Below the pieces are notes generated by a model. The model was not told the DNA's origin, ran no database searches, and saw only the letters and a list, made by a program, of their open reading frames with translations. Of a stretch of DNA of 15,000 nucleotides, positions 8,917 through 15,000 are shown piece after piece (positions within the stretch are counted from its first letter, which is position 1; each line of letters opens with the position of its first letter). Source of the stretch: Stenotrophomonas raiganjensis (SeqCode) (GTDB taxonomy: Bacteria; Pseudomonadota; Gammaproteobacteria; Xanthomonadales; Xanthomonadaceae); assembly GCF_030658505.1 (NCBI RefSeq), contig NZ_JAUTXR010000078.1:1-15000 (forward strand). Reading direction: 5' to 3'. A program made the translations under genes and the position numbers.

Positions 8917-9576
8917 TCAGCGGGTCGAACGGACGCCGTACTGGGCCCGGTAGGCTTCCAGCGGCTGCCGGTAACCCACAAGTTCCGGGTTGCCGGAGGC
9001 GAAATCAAGCAGGTCCGCCAGCGACGCCACGGCAATCACCGGAATGCCGGCTTCTTCGGCCACCGATTGCGCCGCCGAGCGACGGTCGGTCTCCGAAGCG
9101 ATCTCCTGGCGGTCCAGCGCCACCACGATGCCGGCCGGAGTGCCCCCGGCGGCGCGGATGATGCCCAGCGCTTCGCGGATCGCAGTACCGGCGGTGATCA
9201 CGTCGTCGACGATCAGCACGCGCTTGCCCTGCATATCGGCGCCGATCAGCTGCCCGCCTTCGCCGTGGTCCTTGGCTTCCTTGCGGTTGAACGACAACGG
9301 CAGGTCACGGCCGCGCTGGGCCAGCTCGCAGGCCATCGCGGTGGCCAGCGGGATGCCCTTGTAGGCCGGGCCGAACACCACGTCGTACTTGATCCCGCTG
9401 GCATCGATGGCATCGGCATAGCAAGCGCCGAGCTGGGACAGCAGCGAGCCGGAGTCGAAGCGACCGGCGTTGAAGAAATAGGGGCTCAGCCGGCCGGACT
9501 TGAGGGTGAACTGGCCGAAGCGCAGGGCGTCGGCGGTCAGGGCCAGCTGCAGGAAACGGTGGCGGTGGTCGCTCAT
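8917..9576 (-). CDS. pyrE: PyrE, orotate phosphoribosyltransferase
   Basis: This cytoplasmic enzyme joins orotate to PRPP to give OMP, the fifth step of de novo pyrimidine synthesis. The 219-residue protein has FTLKSGRLSPYFFNAG near the N-terminus (23-38), the catalytic flexible loop NRKEAKDHGEGG (97-108) and the PRPP-binding motif VLIVDDVITAGTA (120-132). Length matches the family (E. coli 213). The frame is open further upstream, with ATGs at 9591 and 9597, but the start at 9576 (MSDHRHRF) agrees with the usual family start. The region before it has only a weak GAG. It is divergent from xth, and the downstream secreted protein follows closely. Confidence 0.96.
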   Translation of the reverse strand: MSDHRHRFLQLALTADALRFGQFTLKSGRLSPYFFNAGRFDSGSLLSQLGACYADAIDASGIKYDVVFGPAYKGIPLATAMACELAQRGRDLPLSFNRKEAKDHGEGGQLIGADMQGKRVLIVDDVITAGTAIREALGIIRAAGGTPAGIVVALDRQEIASETDRRSAAQSVAEEAGIPVIAVASLADLLDFASGNPELVGYRQPLEAYRAQYGVRSTR

Positions 9577-9737
9577 CAAAACTCGATTCATCTTCATTTG
9601 GAGCACAAATCCTAATCCAGCTGGGCGTTTCGCGCTCGTCCGGACCCGTGTGAAGGCGCTGGCGGGTCCACCCGGCGGACTGCGCAGCCCTGCAGTCAAC
9701 CGGTATGCTTGCCCGGTTTCCCGCCGTAGGTCTTCCC
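9577..9737. promoter_or_regulatory. Divergent pyrE/xth intergenic region
   Basis: This 161-base gap must carry promoters for both pyrE (minus) and xth (plus). On the plus strand TATGCT (9704-9709) is a plausible -10, but no good -35 lies at the right distance. On the minus strand TAGGAT (9614-9609) is a weak -10 candidate without a -35 match. An inverted repeat with arms GGACCCG (9642-9648) and CGGGTCC (9663-9669) and a 14-base spacer sits near the middle. I see no RNA gene or open frame of interest. Confidence 0.4.
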
Positions 9738-10538
9738 ATGCGCATCATCAGTTTCAACGCCAATGGCATCCGTTCCGCCGCGACCAAGGGCTTCCTCGAC
9801 TGGTTCCGTGCCCAGGATGCCGATGTCCTGTGCATCCAGGAGACCAAGGCCCAGGAAGACCAGCTGACCGACCCGATGTTCCGTCCGGATGGCCATCACT
9901 GCTTCTACCGCGACGCCATCACCAAGAAGGGCTACAGCGGCGTGGCGATCTACAGCAAGCGCGAGCCGGACCAGGTCATCACCTCGCTGGGCTGGGCCCC
10001 GTTCGACGACGAAGGCCGCTACATCGAGGCACGCTACGGCAACCTCAGCGTGGTCTCCTTCTACATCCCGTCCGGCAGCTCGGGCGACCTGCGCCAGGGC
10101 TTCAAGTTCGAAGTGATGGAATGGCTGCGCCCGATCCTTGAAGAATGGGCGCGCAGCGGCCGCGACTACGTGCTGTGCGGCGACTGGAACATCGTCCGTT
10201 CGGCGCTGGACATCAAGAACTGGAAGTCCAACCAGAAAAATTCCGGCTGCCTGCCGGAGGAGCGCGACTGGCTCAACGCCCTCTGCGCCGACCACGGCCA
10301 GACCACCGATGTCGCCGCCGGCCGCGGCTGGGCCGATGCCTACCGCCTGCTCAACCCCACCGGCGAGGACTACACCTGGTGGAGCAACCGCGGCGCCGCC
10401 CGTGCCAACAACGTCGGTTGGCGCATCGACTACCAGTTCATCACCCCGGGCCTGCGCGACAAACTGCATAGCTGCTCGATCTACCGCGACGAGCGCTTCT
10501 CCGACCACGCCCCGTTCACCGTGGACTACGACCTGTGA
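9738..10538 (+). CDS. xth: Exonuclease III family DNA repair nuclease (Xth/ExoA type)
   Basis: This 266-residue protein belongs to the endonuclease/exonuclease/phosphatase fold and should act as an AP endonuclease and 3'-5' exonuclease in base-excision repair. Catalytic positions are visible: N7 in SFNANG, metal-binding E35 in CIQETK, Y109 in FYIPSG, D149 and N151 in GDWN, D231 in IDYQF, and D256-H257 in SDHAPF. Length matches E. coli Xth (268). The start at 9738 (MRIISFNANG) is chosen over an upstream in-frame ATG at 9705 because the family begins at this strand; a weak AGG precedes it. The stop overlaps the ampG start by four bases. By position it may be the gene called ampN in S. maltophilia, but I cannot confirm that name. 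Confidence 0.93.
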   Translation: MRIISFNANGIRSAATKGFLDWFRAQDADVLCIQETKAQEDQLTDPMFRPDGHHCFYRDAITKKGYSGVAIYSKREPDQVITSLGWAPFDDEGRYIEARYGNLSVVSFYIPSGSSGDLRQGFKFEVMEWLRPILEEWARSGRDYVLCGDWNIVRSALDIKNWKSNQKNSGCLPEERDWLNALCADHGQTTDVAAGRGWADAYRLLNPTGEDYTWWSNRGAARANNVGWRIDYQFITPGLRDKLHSCSIYRDERFSDHAPFTVDYDL

Positions 10539-11839
10539 CCGAGGCCGCCACGCCGGTCAGCTACAAGGGCTGGGCAGGCATCAAGCGCGCTTTCGGTACC
10601 CCGTCGGCGCTGACCATGGCCATGCTTGGCTTCGGCAGCGGCCTGCCGTTCCTGCTGATCGCTTCGCAGACGCTGTCCACGCGCCTGCGCGACGTTGGCC
10701 TGGACCTGGGCAGCATCGGCCTGATCAGCCTGGCCAGCTTCTTCTACCTGCTCAAGTTCCTGTGGGCGCCGCTGCTGGACCGCTACGCCTTCCCGCTGCT
10801 GGGCGGGCTCGGCCGCCGCCGTTCGTGGCTGCTGGTGTCGCAGGCGCTGGTGCTGGTCGGCCTGGTCGCGCTGGCCTTCGTGCGGCCCGAACAGGGCGTA
10901 TGGCCGCTGGTGGCCTGGGTGCTGGTGGCCTCGTTCGCCGGTGCCACCCAGGACTCCGCCGTCGATGCCTACCGCATCGAGATCGCACCGCAGGCCGCCC
11001 AGGCGGCGCTGGCGGCCACCTATACGCTGGGCTACCGCATCGGCCTGATCCTGGCCGGTGCCGGCGCGCTCTACCTGGCCCAGTTCGAAGGCTGGATCGT
11101 CGCCTACCTGGCGATGGCCGCGCTGATGCTGCTGCCGATCGTCACCACCCTGGTGTGCGCCGAACCGGAGCGCCCGGCCACGGCCGTGCAGCGCCGCATC
11201 GATATCGCCGAAGCCTTCATCCAACCCATCTCCAGCTTCTTCAGCCGCAATGGCGTCGCGCTGGCACTGGTGCTGCTGGCCTTCGTCGGCCTGTTCAAGT
11301 TCCCCGATCAGGTGATCGGTGTGATGGCCGGGCCGTTCTATCTCGATTCGGGGTTCGACAAGGCCGACATCGCCACCGTCTCCAAGCTGTTCGGCGTGTG
11401 GATGGGGATCGGTGGTGCGTTCCTGGGCGGTATCGCGGTGGCCGCATTCGGCTTCCGCCGCATGCTGCTGGTGGCCGCACTGGGCGTGGCGCTGTCCAAC
11501 CTGGCCTTCCTGCTGATGGCGCACAACCCGGGCAAGCTGTGGGCGTTCTATGCCGCGCTCAGTGCCGACAACCTGTTCCAGGGTTTTGCCGGCACCGTGC
11601 TGGTGGCCTTCATGTCGTCGCTGACCGACCGCAACTTCACCGCCACCCAGTACGCGTTGCTGGTCTCGCTGGCCAACCTGCCAGGCAAGTTCGTCGGTGG
11701 TGTCTCCGGCTATATCGTCGAAGCCACGTCCTACAGCGCGTTCTTCATCCTCAGCTCGATCACCGTGGTGCCGACCCTGCTGCTGCTGGCGTGGCTGTGG
11801 CCGCGGATCGCCGACCGCGGGCCGCCGCCGGTCGCCTGA
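10535..11839 (+). CDS. ampG: AmpG, muropeptide (anhydro-muropeptide) permease
   Basis: This 434-residue major-facilitator-superfamily protein has about 12 hydrophobic segments. AmpG brings GlcNAc-anhydro-MurNAc peptides from the periplasm into the cytoplasm for wall recycling; in species with AmpR-type regulators these are the signals for beta-lactamase induction. Family features include GFGSGLPFLLIASQTLS near the N-terminus, KFLWAPLLDRY, the ATQDSAVDAYRIE segment between early helices, and DRNFTATQYALLVSL in the C-terminal half. It is shorter than E. coli AmpG (about 490). It starts with GTG at 10535, within a GTGA overlap with the xth stop, so the two genes form one translationally coupled unit. 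In S. maltophilia, ampG is reported to be essential for L1/L2 beta-lactamase induction. Confidence 0.93.
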   Translation: MTEAATPVSYKGWAGIKRAFGTPSALTMAMLGFGSGLPFLLIASQTLSTRLRDVGLDLGSIGLISLASFFYLLKFLWAPLLDRYAFPLLGGLGRRRSWLLVSQALVLVGLVALAFVRPEQGVWPLVAWVLVASFAGATQDSAVDAYRIEIAPQAAQAALAATYTLGYRIGLILAGAGALYLAQFEGWIVAYLAMAALMLLPIVTTLVCAEPERPATAVQRRIDIAEAFIQPISSFFSRNGVALALVLLAFVGLFKFPDQVIGVMAGPFYLDSGFDKADIATVSKLFGVWMGIGGAFLGGIAVAAFGFRRMLLVAALGVALSNLAFLLMAHNPGKLWAFYAALSADNLFQGFAGTVLVAFMSSLTDRNFTATQYALLVSLANLPGKFVGGVSGYIVEATSYSAFFILSSITVVPTLLLLAWLWPRIADRGPPPVA

Positions 11840-11892
11840 TTGCCTGCCCGCCCGGTCTGCGGGATCATCGCCCCCGACGCGCCGAGGGGGCG
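11840..11892 (+). promoter_or_regulatory. Candidate promoter plus hairpin before the small gene
   Basis: TTGCCT (11840-11845) and GATCAT (11863-11868) are separated by exactly 17 bases; each matches the sigma-70 consensus at four of six positions. Directly downstream, the arms CGCCCCC (11869-11875) and GGGGGCG (11886-11892) form a 7-bp stem with a 10-base loop. The hairpin could instead attenuate read-through from ampG. Both interpretations rest on sequence pattern only. Confidence 0.35.
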
Positions 11893-11917
11893 GTGCCTTG
11901 CGAACGGGGAAGTGAGC

Positions 11918-12148
11918 ATGGCCGACGTTGTGCTGCGGGACGTGGACCCGCTGCTGCTGGAACGTATCCGACGCGTGGCGGTCGCCCGCGGCTGGACCCA
12001 CGAACAGACCTGTGCCGCATTGCTGGAGCAGGGGTTGTTCAGCAGTGAACTGGAGGTCCGCTCAGGCTTCGGTGATCCTGAAGTGGATGCGCTGTCCGAT
12101 GCCATCGCCGCCCTGCAGGCGCTGCCCGCAGGGCAGGGGTTTGATTGA
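11918..12148 (+). CDS. Small protein resembling ribbon-helix-helix DNA-binding proteins
   Basis: The 76-residue protein begins MADVVLRDVDPLLLERIRRV. A short strand with the pattern V-V-L-R-D-V-D, an amphipathic helix (about 11-23), then WTHEQTCAALLEQGL (26-40) as a second helix, matches the layout of ribbon-helix-helix proteins such as FitA/VapB-type antitoxins. The tail (41-76) is acidic. No toxin-like frame lies beside it, so an antitoxin role is unsupported; it may be a solitary regulator or a protein that only shares the fold. The ATG at 11918 is chosen over an upstream in-frame start because GGGGA lies seven bases before it. It follows ampG by 78 bases. A 6-bp hairpin (12122-12136) overlaps its last codons. 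Confidence 0.7.
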   Translation: MADVVLRDVDPLLLERIRRVAVARGWTHEQTCAALLEQGLFSSELEVRSGFGDPEVDALSDAIAALQALPAGQGFD

Positions 12149-12158
12149 TCTGATCTGC

Positions 12159-12184
12159 GCTCGCCGGGCATGGCCCGGCGCTAC
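12159..12184 (-). repeat. SMAG-type repeat, first of an inverted pair
   Basis: On the minus strand it reads GTAG (12184-12181), then the arms CGCCGGGC and GCCCGGCG with the loop CAT, a perfect 8-bp stem (12162-12180). This is the SMAG layout. It begins about ten bases after the stop of the small plus-strand gene and may protect or end its transcript. Confidence 0.8.
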
Positions 12185-12202
12185 CGCATCAACGTCACTT
12201 CG

Positions 12203-12225
12203 GTAGAACCACGCCTTGCGTGGAT
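12203..12225 (+). repeat. SMAG-type repeat, second of an inverted pair
   Basis: GTAG (12203-12206) is followed by AA and the arms CCACGC (12209-12214) and GCGTGG (12218-12223) around the loop CTT. It points opposite to the element at 12159-12184, with GTAG ends facing each other across 18 bases. It starts ten bases beyond the anmK stop codon on the minus strand. The two stems have different sequences, so they are different SMAG variants rather than one duplicated copy. Confidence 0.75.
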
Positions 12226-12234
12226 GGCGCCACC

Positions 12235-13362
12235 TCACACCAGGTGGATCGCCCCCAGGATCCGCGGGCCCTGGGCGCCGGTCACGCTCGGCAGGTTGCC
12301 GGCCAGCCCGTCCATCGTCCGCTGCGCCAGCCAGGCAAAGCCCATCGCCTCCACGTACTCCGGGTCCAGCCCGTGCACGGCACTGGACTCCACCTGCACT
12401 TCCGGCAGCCGCGCCGCCAGACGCTTCATCAGCTGCCGGTTGCGCACGCCGCCGCCACACACCAGGAGGCGCCGGGTCTGTGGCTGCTGTGCCAGCAGCG
12501 CCTCGACCACCGTTTCCACCGTCAGCTCCAGCAGGGTGGCCTGCACATCGGCCGCAGCGTACTGGCCTTCGGCCATGTGCGCCTCGGCCCAGGCCAGGTG
12601 GAACTGTTCGCGGCCGGTGCTCTTCGGTGGCGGCAGCGCAAACCACGGGTCCGAACGCCAGCCGGCCAGCAGGGCCTCGTCCATCGCGCCACTGGCCGCG
12701 TAGGCGCCGTCCGCATCGAAGGTGCGGCCGGTGTGGCGCTGGCACCAGGCATCCATCAGTGCGTTGGCCGGGCCGGTATCGAAGCCACGCACCGCGCCTT
12801 CGCGCGGGATCAGGGTCAGGTTGGCGATGCCGCCCAGGTTGAGCACCGCGCGGTCTTCGTCGGCGGTGCCCAGCATGCCCAGGTGGAAGGCCGGCATCAG
12901 CGGCGCGCCGTGGCCCCCGGCCGCCACATCGCGGCGCCTGAAGTCGGACACCGTGGTGATCCCGGTCAGTTCGGCGATGCGGTTGCCGTCACCCAGCTGC
13001 ACGGTGAAGGCCGGGTCGGCCAGCGGGCGGTGGCGCACGGTCTGCCCATGCGAGCCGATGGCGCGCACCTGGCGACGGTCCACGCCGGCCTCGGCCAGCA
13101 GTTGATTGGCGGCTTCGGCAAAGCTGATCGCGATCCGCGCATCCAGCTCGCCCAGCTCCTCCAGCGAGTCCAGCGGGCCACCTTCGCCCAGCGCCACCAG
13201 CCGTGCCCGCAGCACCGGCTCCCAGCGGGTGGTCAGGCCGTGCACGAAGCGGCAGCCACCGCCTTCGGGGAACTGCACCAGCGCGGCATCGATGCCGTCG
13301 GCGCTGGTGCCCGACATCAGGCCAAGGTACAGGGGGGCATCAGCGTTGGCAGTGGTGTTCAT
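12235..13362 (-). CDS. anmK: AnmK, anhydro-N-acetylmuramic acid kinase
   Basis: The enzyme opens and phosphorylates 1,6-anhydro-MurNAc to MurNAc-6-phosphate, returning wall fragments imported by AmpG to central amino-sugar metabolism. The 375-residue protein has the phosphate-binding [16 protein letters not shown] (14-29), SHGQTVRH (104-111), [16 protein letters not shown] (140-155), NLGGIANLT (175-183), the catalytic region GFDTGPAN (193-200, with D195 as likely base) and VCGGGVRN (301-308). Length matches the family (about 370). The start is uncertain: ATG at 13362 ([10 protein letters not shown]) is preferred; in-frame ATG at 13371 and TTG at 13389 lie inside the upstream terminator. No Shine-Dalgarno sequence precedes any of them, which is unusual (see findings). 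Confidence 0.93.
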   Translation of the reverse strand: MNTTANADAPLYLGLMSGTSADGIDAALVQFPEGGGCRFVHGLTTRWEPVLRARLVALGEGGPLDSLEELGELDARIAISFAEAANQLLAEAGVDRRQVRAIGSHGQTVRHRPLADPAFTVQLGDGNRIAELTGITTVSDFRRRDVAAGGHGAPLMPAFHLGMLGTADEDRAVLNLGGIANLTLIPREGAVRGFDTGPANALMDAWCQRHTGRTFDADGAYAASGAMDEALLAGWRSDPWFALPPPKSTGREQFHLAWAEAHMAEGQYAAADVQATLLELTVETVVEALLAQQPQTRRLLVCGGGVRNRQLMKRLAARLPEVQVESSAVHGLDPEYVEAMGFAWLAQRTMDGLAGNLPSVTGAQGPRILGAIHLV

Positions 13363-13371
13363 GGCGGGCAT

Positions 13372-13409
13372 AAAAAAAGGACGCGGCAAGCTTGGGCTGC
13401 CGCGTCCTT
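13372..13409 (-). terminator. Strong intrinsic terminator after the M23 peptidase gene
   Basis: On the minus strand the arms AAGGACGCGGCA (13409-13398) and TGCCGCGTCCTT (13388-13377) form a perfect 12-bp stem with a 9-base loop. The stem is followed by five more T residues (seven in all counting the two in the stem). It starts 18 bases after the M23 stop and its T-run ends nine bases before the preferred anmK start codon. Confidence 0.88.
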
Positions 13410-13427
13410 CTTCGTCAACGCAGGGGT

Positions 13428-14900
13428 TCAGCCGCGCTTGCGGCCGGTGCTGCTCTTGTCCTTGGCGCTGGCCACCTCGGGGGCGGCCTCGTCACGGCTG
13501 GTCGGTGCCGGGCTGGCGTCGGCATAGATCAACTTCTCCATGCCCTGGATGCGTGCCATGGCCGGTGCGGTCTGCGCGCGGAAGGCGACCAGCTCGGCGC
13601 CCTTCAGCGGCTCCGGCGGCGGCATGGTCACGGTCAGCGGGTTGCGGTGCTCACCGTTGACGCGGAATTCGTAGTGCAGGTGCGGACCCGTGGCCAGGCC
13701 GGTCGAACCGACATAGCCGATCACCGTGCCCTGCGCCACGCGCTGGCCGGTCCTGATGTTCGCAAAGCGCGACATGTGGCCGTACAGGGTGGTGTGGCCA
13801 CGGCCGTGGTCGAGGATCACCACGTTGCCGTAGCCGTTCTGCACACCGGCGAACTGCACGCGGGCATCGCCGGCGGCCATGATCGGGGTGCCGGTGCGCG
13901 CAGCGTAGTCCACGCCCTTGTGCATGCGCATCTTGCCCAGCACCGGGTGCTTGCGCGCGCCGAAGGTCGAGCTCAGCCGCGCGAACGGGATCGGCATGCG
14001 GATGAAGCTCTTCTTCAGCGAACGGCCGTTGATGTCGTAGTACTCGGACTTGCCGTTGCGGTCGAAGCGGAAGCCGGAATAGGTCTTGCCCCCGGTGGTG
14101 AAGGTCGCCGCCAGGATCTTGCTGGTGTCCACCTTCTCGCCCTCGCGCCAGGTTTCATCCATCACCACGCTGAAGCGGTCGCCCGGCTGCAGGTCCTTCG
14201 AGAAGTCGATGTCGTACTTGAAAATGTCGTCGGTCATCGTCGCGATCGCCGACGGCGACAGCCCGGCGCGGCGGGCCGCGGCATACAGCGAGCTGGTGAT
14301 CTCGCCGCTGGTGACCACGGTGCGCGTGGAGGTCTCGCGCTGGGTCACCTTTTCCTTGATGTCATCGCCGGCCAGGCTCAGCTCCACCCGGTTGTCGGCA
14401 TCGCGGTCGAAACGGATGCTGCGCAGGTCGCCGGACAGCGGCATGTCGAAGGCGATCTCGGCGCCCGGGCGCAGCTTGGTCAGTGCCTCACGCGCGCCGG
14501 GATGGTCCAGCACCCGGTGCAGGGTGGTGGCCGGGATACCGGCCTTGTCGAACAGGTCGCTCAGGGTCTGGCCACGCTCCACGCGCAGCACCTGCCAGCT
14601 GTCGCCCGGCACCTGCTGCTGGCGGGCCATGCTCAGCGGCGGCAACGGCAGTGCCAGGCTGGTATGGCTGTCGGCAAAGGGCGCGTCGATGGTGTGCGAG
14701 AAGCCGGGGACGATCGTCGCCACCAGGGCGCCGATGGTCGCGAACAGGCTGGCGTGCATCCAATGGCGGCGAGTCCAGCGCTCATTGAAAGCGGCGGGAA
14801 GGTGTTGCCTGAGCTTCCGATGCAGGGCGTTGTCGTGCAGGACGTGGAGGCGTTCCTGGAAGCGCTGCTTGCGTGCGCGCCCTTGTTCGGAATTGTGCAT
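13428..14900 (-). CDS. M23-family murein DD-endopeptidase, MepM-like
   Basis: This 490-residue periplasmic, membrane-anchored peptidase should cut peptide cross-links in peptidoglycan. A basic cytoplasmic N-terminus (1-48) is followed by one hydrophobic segment (about 49-66), a LysM/OapA-like segment (about 102-150, [20 protein letters not shown]), a middle domain as in MepM/Csd3 proteins (about 190-300), the M23 catalytic domain (about 310-425), and a low-complexity Ala/Lys-rich tail. Zinc and catalytic residues are present: H327 and D331 in HKGVD, H375 in YGHM, H407 and H409 in HLHYEF. It is somewhat longer than E. coli MepM (440). The ATG at 14900 has an AGGA about 12 bases upstream. The gene has its own promoter and terminator. 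I recall the pair anmK-M23 peptidase beside tyrS in Pseudomonas aeruginosa, so this synteny is old. Confidence 0.92.
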   Translation of the reverse strand: MHNSEQGRARKQRFQERLHVLHDNALHRKLRQHLPAAFNERWTRRHWMHASLFATIGALVATIVPGFSHTIDAPFADSHTSLALPLPPLSMARQQQVPGDSWQVLRVERGQTLSDLFDKAGIPATTLHRVLDHPGAREALTKLRPGAEIAFDMPLSGDLRSIRFDRDADNRVELSLAGDDIKEKVTQRETSTRTVVTSGEITSSLYAAARRAGLSPSAIATMTDDIFKYDIDFSKDLQPGDRFSVVMDETWREGEKVDTSKILAATFTTGGKTYSGFRFDRNGKSEYYDINGRSLKKSFIRMPIPFARLSSTFGARKHPVLGKMRMHKGVDYAARTGTPIMAAGDARVQFAGVQNGYGNVVILDHGRGHTTLYGHMSRFANIRTGQRVAQGTVIGYVGSTGLATGPHLHYEFRVNGEHRNPLTVTMPPPEPLKGAELVAFRAQTAPAMARIQGMEKLIYADASPAPTSRDEAAPEVASAKDKSSTGRKRG

Positions 14901-14948
14901 CGGCGTTTTTTTCCTGGCAGCCCGGGAGCGCGGGCCTGATCGGCGGTT

Positions 14949-14977
14949 ACCATAGACACCTGAGAAAACCGCGTCAA
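14949..14977 (-). promoter_or_regulatory. Sigma-70-type promoter of the M23 peptidase gene
   Basis: On the minus strand TTGACG (14977-14972) and TATGGT (14954-14949) are separated by exactly 17 bases. The -35 matches consensus at five of six positions and the -10 at four of six. Transcription would begin near 14942, giving a leader of about 40 bases with a small GC-rich inverted repeat before the ATG at 14900. Confidence 0.65.
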
Positions 14978-15000
14978 ACCCTTGTGCCCATTGGCTTTTG

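Noticed and set aside
8898..9035. Upstream extension of the DUF4124-like protein to a start at 9035
   Set aside because: The extra 46 residues overlap the pyrE coding end, lack a domain, and would bury the signal peptide. The ATG at 8897 has a good ribosome site.
9577..9699. Longer PyrE starting at 9699
   Set aside because: The 41 extra residues are not part of the family and would cover almost the whole divergent promoter region.
9694..9699. TTGACT on the minus strand as a -35 for pyrE
   Set aside because: At 16-18 bases downstream only GC-rich sequence occurs, with nothing like a -10 hexamer.
11840..11917. Longer version of the small protein starting at 11840
   Set aside because: The frame begins directly at the ampG stop with TTG, has no ribosome site, and the 26 extra residues would cover the candidate promoter and hairpin. 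The ATG at 11918 has a clear GGGGA before it.
11918..12148. Toxin-antitoxin module
   Set aside because: The small protein resembles an antitoxin fold, but ampG lies upstream and anmK is convergent downstream. No short toxin-like frame is next to it.
1..15000. Mobile elements, phage genes, CRISPR arrays, tRNA or rRNA genes, or a novel defence-type cassette
   Set aside because: All gene-sized stretches are accounted for by housekeeping, transport or cell-wall genes with normal lengths and similar base composition. No direct-repeat array, transposase or integrase motif or tRNA-like fold was seen.

Overview
This window looks like ordinary core chromosome of a GC-rich gammaproteobacterium of the Xanthomonadaceae, most likely Stenotrophomonas (S. 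maltophilia group). Support comes from the protein sequences, an xth-ampG gene pair, the anmK-M23 peptidase pair, and short GTAG-tailed hairpins that match the SMAG repeats known from S. maltophilia. I found no prophage, insertion sequence, CRISPR array, rRNA, tRNA or unfamiliar gene cassette. I do not think the window holds an undescribed multi-gene system; the points worth a second look are mainly regulatory.

Positions 148-8083 (minus strand) hold a complete kdpFABCDE operon. It encodes the high-affinity ATP-driven potassium pump (KdpF, A, B, C) and its sensor kinase/response regulator pair (KdpD, KdpE). The genes are nearly touching or overlapping. The 30-residue KdpF gene is intact. A TTTATG-N5-TTTACG direct repeat about 92 bases before kdpF resembles the E. 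coli KdpE binding site, so the operon probably controls itself under potassium limitation or osmotic stress. A SMAG hairpin sits right behind the kdpE stop codon.

Positions 8235-9576 (minus strand) carry pyrE (orotate phosphoribosyltransferase) followed 19 bases later by a secreted coiled-coil protein with a DUF4124-like N-terminus. pyrE is divergent from the next block.

Positions 9738-12148 (plus strand) carry an exonuclease III gene, an overlapping ampG (muropeptide permease), and a 76-residue protein resembling ribbon-helix-helix DNA-binding proteins. An inverted pair of SMAG hairpins separates this block from the convergent anmK.

Positions 12235-14900 (minus strand) hold an M23 (MepM-like) murein endopeptidase gene with a good sigma-70 promoter, then a strong intrinsic terminator, then anmK (anhydro-MurNAc kinase). 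The M23 enzyme cuts the wall, AmpG imports anhydro-muropeptides, and AnmK phosphorylates the anhydro-MurNAc released from them, so the right third is a small cell-wall turnover neighbourhood. In S. maltophilia AmpG is also required for beta-lactamase induction. The last 20 or so bases of the window hold no start codon. A divergent gene probably begins just to the right; tyrS would fit the synteny I recall from Pseudomonas.
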